A stretch of DNA of 64,000 nt, from the NCBI RefSeq assembly GCF_019749375.1, contig NZ_JACWFE010000001.1, positions 62,001 through 126,000 on the forward strand, in the 5' to 3' direction. Within the stretch, counting starts at the first letter, position 1. Each line of letters begins with the position of its first letter. Positions 63,788-64,000 of this stretch are shown one piece after another. The position numbers were made by a program, and so were the translations under genes. The notes below the pieces were generated by a model. The model was given only the letters and a program-made list of their open reading frames with translations, had not been told where the DNA came from and searched no databases. The DNA comes from Bacillus sp. S/N-304-OC-R1. GTDB taxonomy: Bacteria; Bacillota; Bacilli; Bacillales; Cytobacillaceae.

Positions 63788-64000
63788 TATTTGGATACGG
63801 TCATATAGCTTGTTTTTTATTTTTTCTATTACAATTCTTATTTTCGTTGAGTGGCTCGTTAGGTCGAGGATAATCCCTGCCTTTATTATTCCAGCGCCAA
63901 CAAATGTAATAATCTCTATTTTTGAGAATTGGAAGCCATTGTTACTGGAACATTTGCCTGCCACTTTTTTAGAATTTCTCATTGGTTTTACACTTGCTGT
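63774..64000 (+). CDS. thiX: ABC transporter permease (ThiX-like), N-terminal part
   Basis: The frame starts at ATG 63774 inside the ATPase gene and runs off the window. It encodes MRRFNIWIRSYSLFF, a first membrane helix with IFVEWLVRS, then IIPAFIIPAPTNVIISIF and LPATFLEFLIGFTLA, the standard N-terminal pattern of SsuC/TauC/ThiX-type permeases. About 75 residues are visible. Confidence 0.88.
   Translation, partial: MRRFNIWIRSYSLFFIFSITILIFVEWLVRSRIIPAFIIPAPTNVIISIFENWKPLLLEHLPATFLEFLIGFTLA

Overview
The window is a contiguous piece of chromosome from a low-GC, endospore-forming member of the Bacillaceae. The evidence is AGGAGG-type ribosome sites with many TTG/GTG starts, a gerA-type germinant receptor operon, a CotF-like coat protein, a YaaH/SleL-type cortex-lytic enzyme, small Bacillus-type proteins (YkuS, YuzL, YbxH, YheE, YhfH, YdjO families) and a des-desKR cold-sensing locus. 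The species cannot be named from sequence alone. No prophage, insertion sequence, tRNA/rRNA or CRISPR array was seen. Most transcription units end in clear intrinsic terminators, many of them shared by convergent genes.

Layout. 1-6 kb: tandem fluoride channels, a 320-bp Bacillaceae-type intergenic repeat, YidC, an LPG-synthase-like membrane protein, NAD salvage (pncB-nadE) and a cupredoxin. 6-10.5 kb: a D-Ala-D-Ala carboxypeptidase, then molybdate uptake genes modAB divergent from a HTH/periplasmic-binding-fold regulator, with a palindromic operator between them. 10.5-16.7 kb: urea transporter divergent from a full ureABCEFGD operon. 16.7-23 kb: housekeeping and small genes, an ABC-F ATPase, a Sco protein, a DhaS-type aldehyde dehydrogenase and several proteins under 60 aa. 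23-29 kb: a PAS/PAS sensor kinase with a degenerate MHYT-like membrane domain, a coiled-coil protein, two TerD proteins and a LysM-GH18 spore enzyme. 29-37 kb: a cloverleaf-like intergenic element, a class A PBP, PpiB, a Mug-type glycosylase, intracellular subtilisin, an alkyltransferase-like protein, a DacC-type PBP and a YceI protein. 37-42 kb: a SUV3-like helicase, a zinc alcohol dehydrogenase and the coat protein. 42-50.6 kb: a LIV-type ABC transporter operon with overlapping cre-like and CodY-like sites, followed by a three-subunit molybdenum hydroxylase operon. 50.7-57.6 kb: a gerABC operon and a run of poorly characterised genes (DUF3189, DUF1259, DUF1002 types). 57.6-64 kb: des-desK-desR, a branched-chain aminotransferase, then two tandem TPP riboswitches, each with its own terminator, upstream of tenA and a thiamin-precursor ABC transporter cut by the window end.

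How the genes fit together. Molybdate uptake can supply the molybdenum hydroxylase. Urea import and urease supply ammonium. The LIV transporter, the aminotransferase and intracellular subtilisin fit a CodY-type nutrient response. DesK/DesR controls the desaturase through a visible pair of operators. The thiamin locus is gated by two riboswitches in series.

The more unusual points are the tandem TPP switches, the cloverleaf element, the SUV3-like bacterial helicase, the hydroxylase lacking the xanthine-binding Glu, the triple-repeat mod operator and the overlapping cre/CodY sites. I found no gene set that I could defend as a wholly new multi-gene system.
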